Origin: Symsagittifera roscoffensis
Lineage: Eukaryota; Xenacoelomorpha; Acoela; Convolutidae
Direction of reading: 5' to 3'
NCBI RefSeq assembly: GCF_963678635.1
Contig: NC_087065.1
Location: 40,735,430 to 40,799,429, forward strand
DNA: 64,000 nt
Positions 23,761 to 33,621 of the stretch are shown here, piece by piece. The position numbers were made by a program, and so were the translations under genes. The notes beneath the pieces were generated by a model, which did no database searches, was not told the origin of the DNA, and saw only the letters and a program-made list of their open reading frames with translations. The first letter of the stretch is position 1. The number at the start of each line of letters is the position of its first letter.

Positions 23761-26078
23761 CTAAAGGCTCGCTGCTAAATGAGATTGCATTTTGGCACAT
23801 TCTGGTCGAATGTCACAGTTAGTTAATTTTCGTAACCTGTTAGCAAAATATTGGCTCTGGTTCCCTCTATATTGCACCATCAGCACTGGGGGCTTCCCAT
23901 CCTTTGGTGATTGATCTGACAAACACCTCTCACTATCCCGGCGCTTGCCCTTACCCTCGATGGTCTTGCACAAGGCGTCTGAAGCCACCTTTGCGGACCA
24001 ATTTTCAGGGTACTGATTTGTCAGCCATTGCGCCCTATTAGTTTCCATAGCTTTATCAAATTGCTCCCAGCTAGATGTACTCCTAAAAACCCTGTGTATA
24101 GTGCCTTGGATAACACTACGCTTCTACCGAGTTGGGGCGCAGCTTCTATAGTTCAGTATAGTCCCTGTATATGTTGGTTTTTGATACCAACTGCAAGTTA
24201 AACGCCTACCATGCGATACATTTATGTTCAAATCCAGGAACGGCAAATTCCCCTCCGAATTAGTTTTCTCTAGAGTGAACTGCAAATTTGGATGAAGAGA
24301 ATTGGCGGCATCGAGAAGACAACTCGGTTCCCCTCTGACTGTTCTAACAATGTCATCCACATACCTGAGGAACAATTTCACCTGAAGAGTATCCTTCTCC
24401 TTGTTCTTAGCTCGGCAGCAGCTTTCACAGTACCAGACTATCTCGGTTATTGATGCGTATACGTCATCGGATATTTTTCCGCATTTTAGATGATACCAGT
24501 TTTGGCAACTCTCGCATTCAACCCCCTTTGATCTATATGTGACTTTCCTGCTGCAACATGGGCACAAGCCGTTTTTGTCATTAATTTGCTGTACCTCCGT
24601 TCCCACTGGTATTTTTTGTCTTAGAGCAAACTCGAACTCTTTCAGCCATAAGTTTGCCAGAATTACAGCGAGGGACGCGCCCATTGCTAAACCATCAACT
24701 TGTACATACCATGAATCATTACACTCGAAATATACTTTGCTGACCGCCATATTCAAAAGCCTTTTCATGGTTGCTCTTTGAACTTCAGGAGGAGACTCTT
24801 GGCTGTACAGCTTCTGTAAATCAATTTCAATTGCCTCCTTCAGGGGAACGTTGGTGTACAAACTTTTCACATCAAGAGATATTATGGTTTCATCCGGATC
24901 TAGAGCAATGTTTTCAATTTTTTCTCTAGCCTCTTTAGTATTGGTTTCTATATTTGCTCCATCGATGTTGTCAAAAAACTTTGCAAGCATTTTGTTAAGA
25001 TTCTCATACGAGCTGGCTGGAAGTGATAGTACTGGTCGTAGGGGTGTCTCATCCTTGTGTACCTTAGCTAAACCGTACAAACGGGCGGGTTGCCCCCCTG
25101 TTGACCTCATCTTAGAATATAACTGATCACTTATCTCGTCTTTTGTTCATGGCTAGTATTTCTTTGTTAAGTTCCTTCTCAATTTTCAGTATCACCTCAT
25201 CAGTGGTTGCATCTTTTTTCACAAACTGAGCAGATTGCAACAAGAATTCCAGCTTTGATTCATTTGTTTGTTTCCTCATTATACAAAAACCAACCCCCTT
25301 ATCGAAAGGCACAGCCAGCAACCCATTATCTTTGAGATATTTCCTCGTTTTTTTAACGGCTTTGTCTCTTGGGGTTTGCCTTACCTTTTTTGCATATGCC
25401 TTTGCCGCGGCTTCTATTTCACATAACGTTTCACCAGATGTTTTTTGATTTTTCAATTGTGAGAGAAAAATGTCGATATCCGCCAAAAAGAGGGTTTCGT
25501 TAAATTTGTCTCTAATGGGATGCTTCGGGCCCATTGATAGCACTTCATATACCCATTCAGGCAGTTCAATGTTATCAAGTACCTTAACTGATCGCTCATT
25601 TCTCCCCCTAAGAGGTTCATCTTGTCTCTCGGACAGTTTTTCTAATTTTTTCTATGGTTTTCTGATGTTGTCTTTAAGGTTGCCTCAACTTGACGCCTCA
25701 CGAAGCGAAAAATGGATGCCCACCACTATTTGTCAATTTCTTTTTGCAACAGTGATCTTGCTTTCATTAGCATCTCCTCATACCTTCTCCTATCCTCATT
25801 TGCCCAAGAAGTTTCAGTCCTTAGTAGTTTCAATTGAAAATTATGCACAGCTTGGTCCGAAAAAACCCGTTCTCGATTCTTCGACCCTAAACTTGGACCC
25901 TAAATTTCAAAAAGTCCGGTATTAGATCGTTTTTTAGACATTTTCTCAGAAACTTCAGTCTATGTACAGATACTTGAACTTTTTTAAAGAATTTTAAATA
26001 TTCTAACACAATTTTCCAAGTTGGTTTTCTTTTTAAAATTTGTCTGAGCCAAACAGCAGGCAAGAGTACTGTGGTCAT
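23761..26078 (-). pseudogene. Penelope-like reverse transcriptase with inserted PHD finger (frameshifted)
   Basis: Pieces in order: N-terminal pre-RT helices (25887-26078 and ~25550-25930, several frame changes and stops), fingers start (25127-25543, containing VPFDKGVGFCIM), then the RT core 24124-25110. In the core: AKVHKD, ISLDVKSLYTNVP (catalytic Asp), GLAMGASLAVILANLWLKEFE and RYVDD (catalytic pair). Between the last two lies a C4HC3 PHD finger (24418-24564). An in-frame TAG (24124-24126) interrupts the thumb, which continues to 23761. One frameshift separates 25127 from 25110. The copy cannot make a full protein. In the family this RT does target-primed reverse transcription with a GIY-YIG nuclease, missing here. 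Confidence 0.85.
24418..24564 (-). other. PHD-type zinc finger inside the RT
   Basis: Eight ligands in C4HC3 order are visible: C183, C186, C199, C202, H207, C210, C228, C231 of the 24124-25110 reading frame, plus a Trp (W226) two residues before the last Cys pair, typical of PHD fingers. PHD fingers read histone H3 tails, so the domain could steer integration or chromatin contact. Confidence 0.8.
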
Positions 26079-26256
26079 TGTTTTGCAGGCCTCGAGTAAT
26101 GAAACTCACAAGGCACAAAGCAAAACAAATCACACTCTTCTCACCCCTGTCTTTGAAGCGCAGACACTTCCTCTGCATTCAGCTTCTGCTCACGTCTTGT
26201 TTTCGCCTTCCTCCTTGTCTGTGATGGTCTCTGTTGTTTGCCCCTGATATTGACAA

Positions 26257-26778
26257 TCAGCTCTGACAGCCTTTTTTAAGTGCCACTACCAATCGCAGAG
26301 ATTTCAGCTCCAATTCAGCACTCTGGTGCAGCTTCAAATATTCCTTGAGCTGCTCCGGGTCGTTTTGCTTGCTCTTGGAGAGTAGCTGCTTTGTAGCTGG
26401 AATAATGAGCACTCCTGTGCCGAGAAGCTGACTAGACAAGTCGGGCGTTCCTTCCCTTCTGCAATAAACGATCGCCAATATCTGCTGCTTCTTCGACTTC
26501 AAATAGTTTGTCAGCTCCTCGGCACCGGCTGGGCGATAGTTGTTCGTTCTGTGGCTGCTAATGGTGTTGTTCACCACGTCGTGCCACACAACCACTTTTT
26601 TCTCCTTCAGTGGGCTGTCTTCCAGTAATCGTCGGAGGTTCTTTCCTTGGTTCAGCAAGTTGTTATTAAGGGATAGGCCAGGAATTGCTGTAACAAGGCT
26701 CTCGTATTGCTTTTTATCACATGTGTTAAGGTTGTTGATGCTGTGGAACAGGGAGCTAGCTGCTACAACATGAAACAT
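26257..26778 (-). CDS. Penelope-like element ORF1, SGNH-like (173 aa, intact)
   Basis: ATG at 26776-26778, one uninterrupted frame ending just before the RT remnants, in the same orientation. The sequence shows a possible nucleophile region at the N-terminus (AASSLFHSIN), then a block KVVVWHDVVNNTISSH followed by ILAIVYCRREGTPD and a C-terminal helical segment. The HDxxNN block resembles the asparagine block of SGNH-fold proteins found beside retroelement RTs, but the match is by eye only. Its position upstream of the RT suggests it is the element's ORF1. It is intact although the RT is broken. Possible alternative: a captured host gene. Confidence 0.55.
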   Translation of the reverse strand: MFHVVAASSLFHSINNLNTCDKKQYESLVTAIPGLSLNNNLLNQGKNLRRLLEDSPLKEKKVVVWHDVVNNTISSHRTNNYRPAGAEELTNYLKSKKQQILAIVYCRREGTPDLSSQLLGTGVLIIPATKQLLSKSKQNDPEQLKEYLKLHQSAELELKSLRLVVALKKGCQS

Positions 26779-27281
26779 TTCGGTAACTCAAATAAAAATC
26801 GGCCATATTTTACGTATCGATAAACAAAAACACTACAAAAATTCTCTACACATTGATGAAAATCATTTAAAATTTTTATACTGGCCCTTTAATGGGAAAA
26901 CAGTTGGAACTTTAAGCTCTTCGCGTTTTGGTTTGTCACGAATTTACAAATAAAATTGAAGAAATTTTTGCTAAAAAGTAAATTTCAAACGTTTTCGCAA
27001 CTATGTGCATCGTCAGGATTTTTACAATAAACTAATCTAAATGACGATAAAACATCAATTTACAAATGTTCTTCACAATAAATCACATACAATTTGGTTC
27101 TAAACCATTATGATAAAAAATTAGCCAATCACAGTTGACCTCTAAAATACTATTAAGATTAAAATATTTTTAACCTCTAAAAATAATTAAACATTTTTAA
27201 ATTAATTTGTCTGGAAGTTTCTGAGTCATAATTTCGATTTAGACATGTACGTTTTAAATAAAAAACCAAAAAATATTCTGC
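26779..27281. other. AT-rich spacer, no gene seen
   Basis: About 500 bp between the Penelope-like ORF1 and the stray gag1 fragment. It is AT-rich with no motif recognised; it may contain the 5' untranslated part of the Penelope-like element. Confidence 0.5.
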
Positions 27282-27467
27282 CATTCTGCCTCCCGTTTGT
27301 CGGTCCGGGCCTGTTTGATCCAATCCACAAAAGGATCGGTCATCTTTTTTCTTTGGTCCTCAGGTATGAATACCCTAGAGCTATTACCTCGTTTTGGTAT
27401 CCTTGACCTGTCTAGACTCATTCTCTATTTGTCACTTCTTGATGCCTATACACTTAACTCGATTGCT
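27282..27467 (-). pseudogene. Stray gag1 5' fragment of element A
   Basis: It matches about 20041-20237 (gag1 codons 1 to about 50 plus ~45 bp of leader) with a few substitutions and an 11-bp deletion near its downstream end. The match stops sharply where, in sense orientation, the sequence reads TAG then CAATCGAG. Upstream of that point this copy has a different pyrimidine-rich sequence ending in AG. Too short and broken to be functional. Confidence 0.85.
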
Positions 27468-28060
27468 ATGTTAAAAAAGTTTAAGTAATTGATTTACCTG
27501 ATTTTGGTTAACTAGTTGTTAACTAGAATAAGCTAATCGCAAGCGTAATTAATCAAGTCCTAATTAAAATCAGTAAAGTACAACTGATTAACAGATACAT
27601 TTACAAATAGTAGTTTCTCATGGAAAGTCAATTAGAATCAGAAATTTCATTCCGGTCAAATGATTCGTAGAAATATCAGTGATTTGTATGCCAAGTTATA
27701 GAACCGTACTAATAGCGCTTATATTCCGAGACCTCTCAGAGATATGTCCCAATAAACATGATTGGCAAACACATTTACAAATTGTAGTTTCTCAAGAACC
27801 TGTCAGGGAAATGCCGCATGTATTTTTCTTTCATCAGATAATTACCGATTGGGTTTTGCGCTCTCAATTTTGCTTCGCTATACTCTCATTGAGATGGAAT
27901 TATACTTGAAAGAATATGGTTGTCATCTCTCGATATAATTCGATAAAGTTTTTTGTCCTCTTTCCTTACTAAGTCGTACGGAAAGAATAATTTGATGACC
28001 ATAAGCTAATCAGTCATGAAAATTCCCCTTTAACATTTGAAAAAAAATCTAAATTACAAA
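27468..28060. other. AT-rich spacer, no gene seen
   Basis: About 590 bp. A short internal similarity is visible (ACATTTACAAAT[A/T]GTAGTTTCTCA at ~27597 and ~27771), suggesting an old tandem duplication of ~175 bp. No coding sequence supported. Confidence 0.4.
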
Positions 28061-29830
28061 AGGGGTCCTTCCGTTTAGTTAAGGTTAGTGCACAAGCTGG
28101 ATAGGGCCCTTAAAAGTGTGCCATTCCGCCGGATTGGCACAGCATAACCCTCCGGCACAACACGAAAATTGTATTAGAGGCCTTAGTGATTGAAAATTGT
28201 TGAAAAGGAGGCTAGAATATTCTGGAATTTTTAATTTTCAAAATTTCGATTGGCGATGGAACATTTCTGAGAAATGCGAAAGATGGCCATTTTTAACTAA
28301 AAAATGACCAAAAACACAACAACGACCGGTTTAGTGAAGAACAGTCGAACGAGAACGAAACAAAACACGAAACCTCTTATCGTGACGATCACGCACGATA
28401 AGACACTTAATGGAAGGAATTAGCCAGAACGGAGGCTTCAGAGGGGAAGAAGTAAAGAGCAGTACCCTCCCATGCCACGAATTGGGAGTAATAACGACGT
28501 TATTACAGAGAAAGCATGGAATTGGAGGCTCGGCCCCCCAGAGACAAAATTTGGTGAAGGATTGTGAAGAACTGACTTTTTAGCTACTCTGATGCCATAA
28601 ACCTTTGAATTAACACCGGTATTACTTTTTAATTTATAATATGACTAGCTAGAATGAGGAAGGGGTCAATCCATTTCCAATGAATTTAATATAAAACTGT
28701 CACGAAAAACATAGTAAAATAAGATAACCGAGCCGTGTTTTTAAGAGGAATCATGTAGACTGAGGATCCGAGACCCAGCCATGTGGTTGTGTTCGCATGT
28801 AAACGGAAGCTGATTAAAAAACGCTTGACTGATGGCTTAAAAACGGTAACTTTTTACTTAGCCCTACACAGATCAGAAGACCAACTGGCTAGGTCGAGAC
28901 GGTGAAAAACGAGTAGAATCTAGGTAACTGACGCCGGCCAGTCGTTAATAGGTACTTTTTCTACGCTTTGTTACTGTGTAGTATTTAGGCGAATGTTACA
29001 TAGACGTTTTTATGGCGCTCCTGGGTGGGCCTGTCAAAGGCATAAGACCGTCATGATCAGCAAACGTTTCAGCGACGGACCCTCCGCTCCGGGCGTATGC
29101 CCAAGTTAGAGGCATGAATGACCTTTGTTGTACTAGGGGGAAAGTGCCGACCCTCCGCCTAGTACTATTTAGCTTTTTAACTTAGTTAAGACCAAAAATT
29201 CGGGGGCCGGAGGGTTAGGTGGGAAGTCTAGAGCTCGCTTATCCCAAGTTCCCGGGACTAAAAACAATTAAAAAGAAAGCGTAAAACCGAACAAAAATAG
29301 TTTATAACCAAGAAAAAGCCAAAAAAAAAGTTCAAAAAACAGTAAAAAAATCCAAAAAAGACCAAGAACAATAAAAAACATAAAGTGACAGTTTATATAT
29401 TATTTCCTAGTTGTTGTTGTTTCAGATTGACTTATATCATTTCTGATAGAAAAATTGAAGTGTTTTGATGGCGGGTTAGCTACCTTCCCTTGAGTGTTTT
29501 TTGAGTATTTAATCACGTCGTTAATGGTGATTTTCCGGTGACCGGAGGGTAGAGTGGCAAGCTAACCGACGAGTTCCAGACTCAACAGGGGCATCAGGGA
29601 CATCATCCACAACGACTGTTGGGTATCGATGACACAATTTTAGTATCGTTTGGGTACTATTTCATTAAAAAATAAGTGGGGGGCACAATTGGCAGGTCCG
29701 ATTGCACCCTCCATCGATTGCAATTTCCCGAGTTAAGGGTCTTAATTCGGGTATTTTGGTGCAAAGGAGGGTATAGTAATATTAAATAACGACTACTATT
29801 GATTTTTATCCTCTCTATATATTACTTATC
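28061..29830 (+). mobile_element. Element B 5' leader/LTR-like block
   Basis: Non-coding counterpart of 21994-23760 in inverted orientation. It contains CCTCCGG-type units (28135-28160, 29085, 29150, 29205, 29545, 29705), an A-rich tract near 29270-29390 matching the T-rich tract of A, and the conserved hairpin. The left limit is approximate: homology to A is lost at ~28250 because A is truncated, but TCCGG-type units go on to ~28065. Confidence 0.65.
29727..29751 (+). other. Conserved leader hairpin, element B copy
   Basis: An 11-bp stem (29727-29737 with 29741-29751), loop GGT, containing the same single G-U position as the element A hairpin at 22072-22104. Stem bases are mostly shared and the loop differs. 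Confidence 0.7.
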
Positions 29831-30281
29831 TCCTATTTAGACCCGAGAAACACCCCAATTTTATTCAGAATTACTGATTTTGGACCTAACTGTCAAACCC
29901 CAAAACTTCAGGTATCCGAGCTTTTCCGAACAGCAAAAACCTTCTGTACAGTGACCTACTACGTAGTTTGATCCCCCTAACTAATGAAACCACGCGGAAG
30001 AAACTTAAAAGAAGCTGGTGAAAACAAAATTTTTTCGATCAAAATTTTACTAATTTTCCGAATTTCGTCAATACGTTTTGAGGATCGAGTTTTTGAGTTT
30101 TCAGACTTAGAGCGATAAACGTTTTTGTGTAAGGAGCGTGCTAAAAGAGGAGTTAAAGATTGGAAAAGGAAGGAATCGGAAGGTACAAATTTGATAGTTT
30201 TTGGCCAAATTTTTGTTTCTAAACCAATTTTGGTCCAATTTTTTGCCTTATTACAGTGCCGTTTCAATTATTTTCAATTAT
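29831..30281 (+). other. Element B leader continuation, no gene seen
   Basis: About 450 bp of AT-rich non-coding sequence between the hairpin block and the tandem repeat. No ORF supported. Confidence 0.4.
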
Positions 30282-30674
30282 TACTACGCTCGTTTCAATT
30301 ATTTTTGGCATTTTCACTAAGAATTGCGGAAAAAGTCTTTCAGAACCTATATAGGTGGTGAAAAAAGGCCAATTTGACGAACGCGGGGCTACTACGCTCG
30401 TTTCAATTATTTTTGGCATTTTCACTAAGAATTGCGGAAAAAGTCTTTCAGAACCTATATAGGTGGTGAAAAAAGGCCAATTTGACGAACGCGTTTTTAA
30501 CGATTTCTCAAAGACTAGCCAACCGATCGGGGCTACTACGCTCGTTTCAATTATTTTTGGCATTTTCACTAAGAATTGCGGAAAAAGTCTTTCAGAACCT
30601 ATATAGGTGGTGAAAAAAGGCCAATTTGACGAACGCGTTTTTAACGATTTCTCAAAGACTAGCCAACCGATCGG
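30282..30674 (+). repeat. Three-copy tandem repeat, ~144-bp unit
   Basis: Units start at 30282, 30390 and 30534, each opening with TACTACGCTCGTTTCAATTA. The first unit is shorter (108 bp) because it lacks the last 36-38 bp (the segment ending in GCCAACCGATCGG). The copies are almost identical, so the expansion is recent. It lies inside the element B leader, as tandem repeats often do in retroelement leaders. Confidence 0.95.
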
Positions 30675-30789
30675 AATAATTTTGGTACCACAAGTCGACG
30701 TTTTTAATCAATTTTTTAGACATTGACCATTTTTGGGTCGATAACTTTAGGGAAGAAAATTTTTTTAGAATTTGTTGATTCCGATGGTC

Positions 30790-31360
30790 AAATTTTTAAG
30801 GAACCCTCCGAGCGGCAGGATATTTTATAGGGTCAACTTTTTTCCCTACTGGGTGGGTTTACCGAGACAGCCAACCTAGTTTTAAGTCAATTAGAGTTCA
30901 ATTGGAGGCTTTAAAGCGGTGAAATCATCCGTTTTTTTTTTTTGGGAACCCTCCAAGGTAACCCTTCGGAGTCAGCTAAGCCCCTTAGCAACCCTCCTTA
31001 ATAGAAATTTTCCACGCAGCCCTCTGAAGAATTTAAAATAACCCTACGGAGTAAATTTAGCTTGTTTTGACACTTTCTGAGGATAGTTGGAGACCCTTCT
31101 AAGTTAGACTTGAAAAATTTAGAATTTTGAAGGAACCCTCCGAAGCAACCCTCCGGAGCGCATCAAGCCTCTTATTGACCCGCCTTAGTGAACTTAAGGG
31201 GACCCTCCGAAGTTACTTAGGTGACTAAGGTACTCTCCAAAGTAACCCTCCGGAGTAAACTAAGTGTCTTAACAACCCTCCGAAGTAACCCTCCGGAGTG
31301 ACTTAAGCCTCTTAACAACCCTCCTTAGTGAAAACTTAGAGGTACCCTCCGGGGCACTTT
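30790..31360 (+). repeat. Dense cluster of CCTCCGGAG-type units in element B leader
   Basis: More than ten units of the form (A)ACCCTCCGGAGT(A/G)A or CCCTCCGAAG, spaced ~15-60 bp, often alternating CCTCCGAAGTAA and CCTCCGGAGT. These correspond to the TCCGGA clusters of element A but with a B-specific spelling (CCTCCGGAG vs CCTTCCGGAA). No coding potential. Confidence 0.8.
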
Positions 31361-32293
31361 AAACATCTTAAAGAAATACATTTGAGATCGGAAATGAAGG
31401 TCAACTACTAACGGAGTGTACCTATTGGGACCTTAGGAGTCCAGTTGACCTGAAAATTCGCGATCAATTTTGGATTCTAGATCGGGTTTATCAGAAGTAA
31501 CCGAACAGATTTTTTTTCGATTGTTATTTTGGTTTTGTGGTTGCCTTGAGCTACTTAGTAGGACAGCTCGGGAAATCGCAGGGCATCTAAAAGAAGACCT
31601 CAGTGAGTGTATTAGACAGGACACACTCACTTGCGAAGACAGTGTCCTGGGCTTCGTTCATTTGGATTGTTCCAATCGAGGGAAGTCTTTTTCTTTAAGA
31701 CTAGGTTTTAATTATCTTTTACTGAAACCATCACTGCTCTTTTATAAAATTTTGTTTGATCTTAAACGAGGCTGTGATTTGATGCGAGTCTGGCTGTAAA
31801 ATTAATACTGAACGAAAGGTCGCTGTCACCTAAAGGATTTTTTTATCTGATTATCAATTGTGTTTTGTGTATTGACTATATCTTGTAAAAAATTTGTGAT
31901 ACTGTTATACAAGGTAACCGAGTGGAGTTGATAAAATCTAAACACGGCTCAGGCCCTATGTGTAGATTGAGCTGAACCAGTTATATTATCTCTACGATAT
32001 CGGAGGTATATTTTTGATATTAGAGAACTCGAGTGAGTGGACTTGAGCAAATATTTTTTTTAATTTTGAAACTGGTTCATTGGCGTGGAAATTTTTTTTA
32101 TCACGTAGCATGCAGCGTAGGAGCAACAACTTATATTCCCAGGCTGAGCACGAGGACTACACGAAAGTTTAAACACGGCGCAGCCGATCCACGATTAGCT
32201 GCATTTCCGACGTTTTTGCTGACGAAGCAACGACTAAAGGTCAAGCTGGCCTTTCAGTGAGCGGAATGCAACTGAGAAGCGAGAAGAACCTCG
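31361..32293 (+). other. Element B leader upstream of its first ORF
   Basis: About 930 bp, non-coding as far as I can see. A 109-codon open frame at 31470-31799 has no recognisable feature and I do not call it. The region ends at the ATG of the gag1-like ORF. Confidence 0.45.
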
Positions 32294-33088
32294 ATGGCAA
32301 TCAAGGGGCGAAGTGTTGAGACCGGACAGGCGAGCAAGACGCTTACGGACCCCTTCGAGGAGGGGGAGCAAACGCTGATCCGACCCGACTACCACCATCA
32401 CGCGGACCTGGAAGAGCCAGGCGAGGACTTTGAACGGAAGGAAGTTGAAAGAACGGAGGAGGCCTCGGAGCGTTCCGAGGTCGACCAGCGTGAAGAACTT
32501 TTGTTCAGGGGAATGTCCAAATCAGAGACTAGGGGTAACAAGTGGAGAAAGGAACAATCATCTCTAGTCAAGCAGGGCAAGAATGCGATGATGTCAAGTA
32601 TAAGCCACAGGGAGGAACAAACGAGTTCGAAAGCCAAGAAAAGCTGGAAATCTGTGTATGATGAGCGCATGGCGTCACTCCAAACTGAGGGTATATCTTC
32701 CAGTTATGACCATCCGGAGATAGCTCATTCGGATGTGGACTTCACACCGTGCCCAAGGAATGATAAGAGCAAGAAAGCATTGTCCAACTCGCCGACCAGG
32801 CCGATGTCTGATGGGATAACCGTAGTAGTACCCTCGACGTTCGACCGTTTGATGATGTCGATTGGCACGCAGAAGGGCGGCGCGTCATCAAGTACCAGGC
32901 TACAACCTCAGTTGACCTCATCTTCTCTGGGTCTCACCCCGGTATCGGGGGCGGCTGGCGATTTAAGCGACATGTTTGCTGGCGTAATGACAAGCCTTGA
33001 AGCGCTGCGACGGGATATGGCTAAGAGAAAAGATCGAGTCGAAGAGAGAGAGCTCACCGGGGTCAAGAGAAATTGCGAGATGGGCTAA
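32294..33088 (+). CDS. Element B gag1-gag2-like ORF (264 aa)
   Basis: ATG 32294; highly charged, with a TLTDPFEEG motif matching TDPF of element A gag1, then a Ser-rich middle. The last ~40 residues (SDMFAGVMTSLEALRRDMAK) correspond to the start of the coiled coil that in A belongs to gag2. In B these two parts are therefore in one frame, which supports the idea that A fuses them by frameshifting. It ends at TAA 33086-33088; the coiled coil continues in another frame at 33073. Presumably a structural or RNA-associated protein. Confidence 0.6.
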   Translation: MAIKGRSVETGQASKTLTDPFEEGEQTLIRPDYHHHADLEEPGEDFERKEVERTEEASERSEVDQREELLFRGMSKSETRGNKWRKEQSSLVKQGKNAMMSSISHREEQTSSKAKKSWKSVYDERMASLQTEGISSSYDHPEIAHSDVDFTPCPRNDKSKKALSNSPTRPMSDGITVVVPSTFDRLMMSIGTQKGGASSSTRLQPQLTSSSLGLTPVSGAAGDLSDMFAGVMTSLEALRRDMAKRKDRVEERELTGVKRNCEMG

Positions 33089-33621
33089 CAAACCTGAATT
33101 CACAGGCGAGAGTCGATCAGGCCCAATTGACTCGTAACACCGATCAATGCCTAGCGGAGAACTTGGCTCAAGCAACCAAGGAGTCACTGGAAAGAGAAGT
33201 TAGGATGACAAGAGAAATTGAGCGACTGTTGAACTATCATGACAATACCTATGCTCATAGGATGACTAGCATGGAGAAAAGGTTGGATGCCAAATCTGAC
33301 CTGATGATGCGGAAGCTTGACGAGATCTTAAACGGAGGCAATCGGGAAGAGCGTTCCACCCCAAGGGAGCGCTCACACCAGGCAAATGATGGAGACAGAG
33401 CCCGCGGCCATGCCGCGGCCCAGCCAAGTTCGAGATCGAATCTAATCATAGGGAGCGACCCAGGGCAGCCCCATCGAGGCCAGGTTGGACAAACCCGGTT
33501 ACGCCGGAAGCGGATACCCCCCCCCCCCCCGGAGACCCGATTGCCCACTGTGCCACAAGTCAGATCAGTGCCAGACCTGACTACAGTCTCACAGGACACA
33601 GCGATGTATGCCCCTGAATAG
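33073..33621 (+). pseudogene. Element B gag2-like remainder (coiled coil, 182 aa)
   Basis: Continues the coiled coil in a second frame: TDQCLAENLAQATKESLERE matches the TDEHMAKNLSRMTREAEQRE part of A gag2, and MMRKLDEILNGG matches IMDRLDGLLSSK. It includes a 13-base C run (33520-33532) coding for Pro, a probable slippage site. The frame change at 33073-33088 and the stop at 33619 leave it disconnected from pol. Function as for gag2 of A; most likely inactive. Confidence 0.65.

Larger units (their letters stand above)
23761..26778 (-). mobile_element. Penelope-like element (decayed), 5'-3' on the minus strand
   Basis: Two coding parts in order: an intact small ORF1 (26257-26778) and a broken RT ORF (23761-26078). 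The RT has the Penelope/telomerase-like motif set, with a PHD finger inserted. The similarity ends in the thumb/linker at 23761 with no GIY-YIG endonuclease, so the element is 3'-truncated at the junction with the element A leader. Terminal repeats were not found. Confidence 0.8.

Noticed and set aside
23741-23780. 16-bp direct repeat at the Penelope/leader junction as a target-site duplication
   Set aside because: Both copies lie on the same side of the element, so it is a local duplication rather than flanking repeats.
31470-31799. 109-codon frame upstream of element B gag1
   Set aside because: No similarity to element A proteins and located in non-coding leader.
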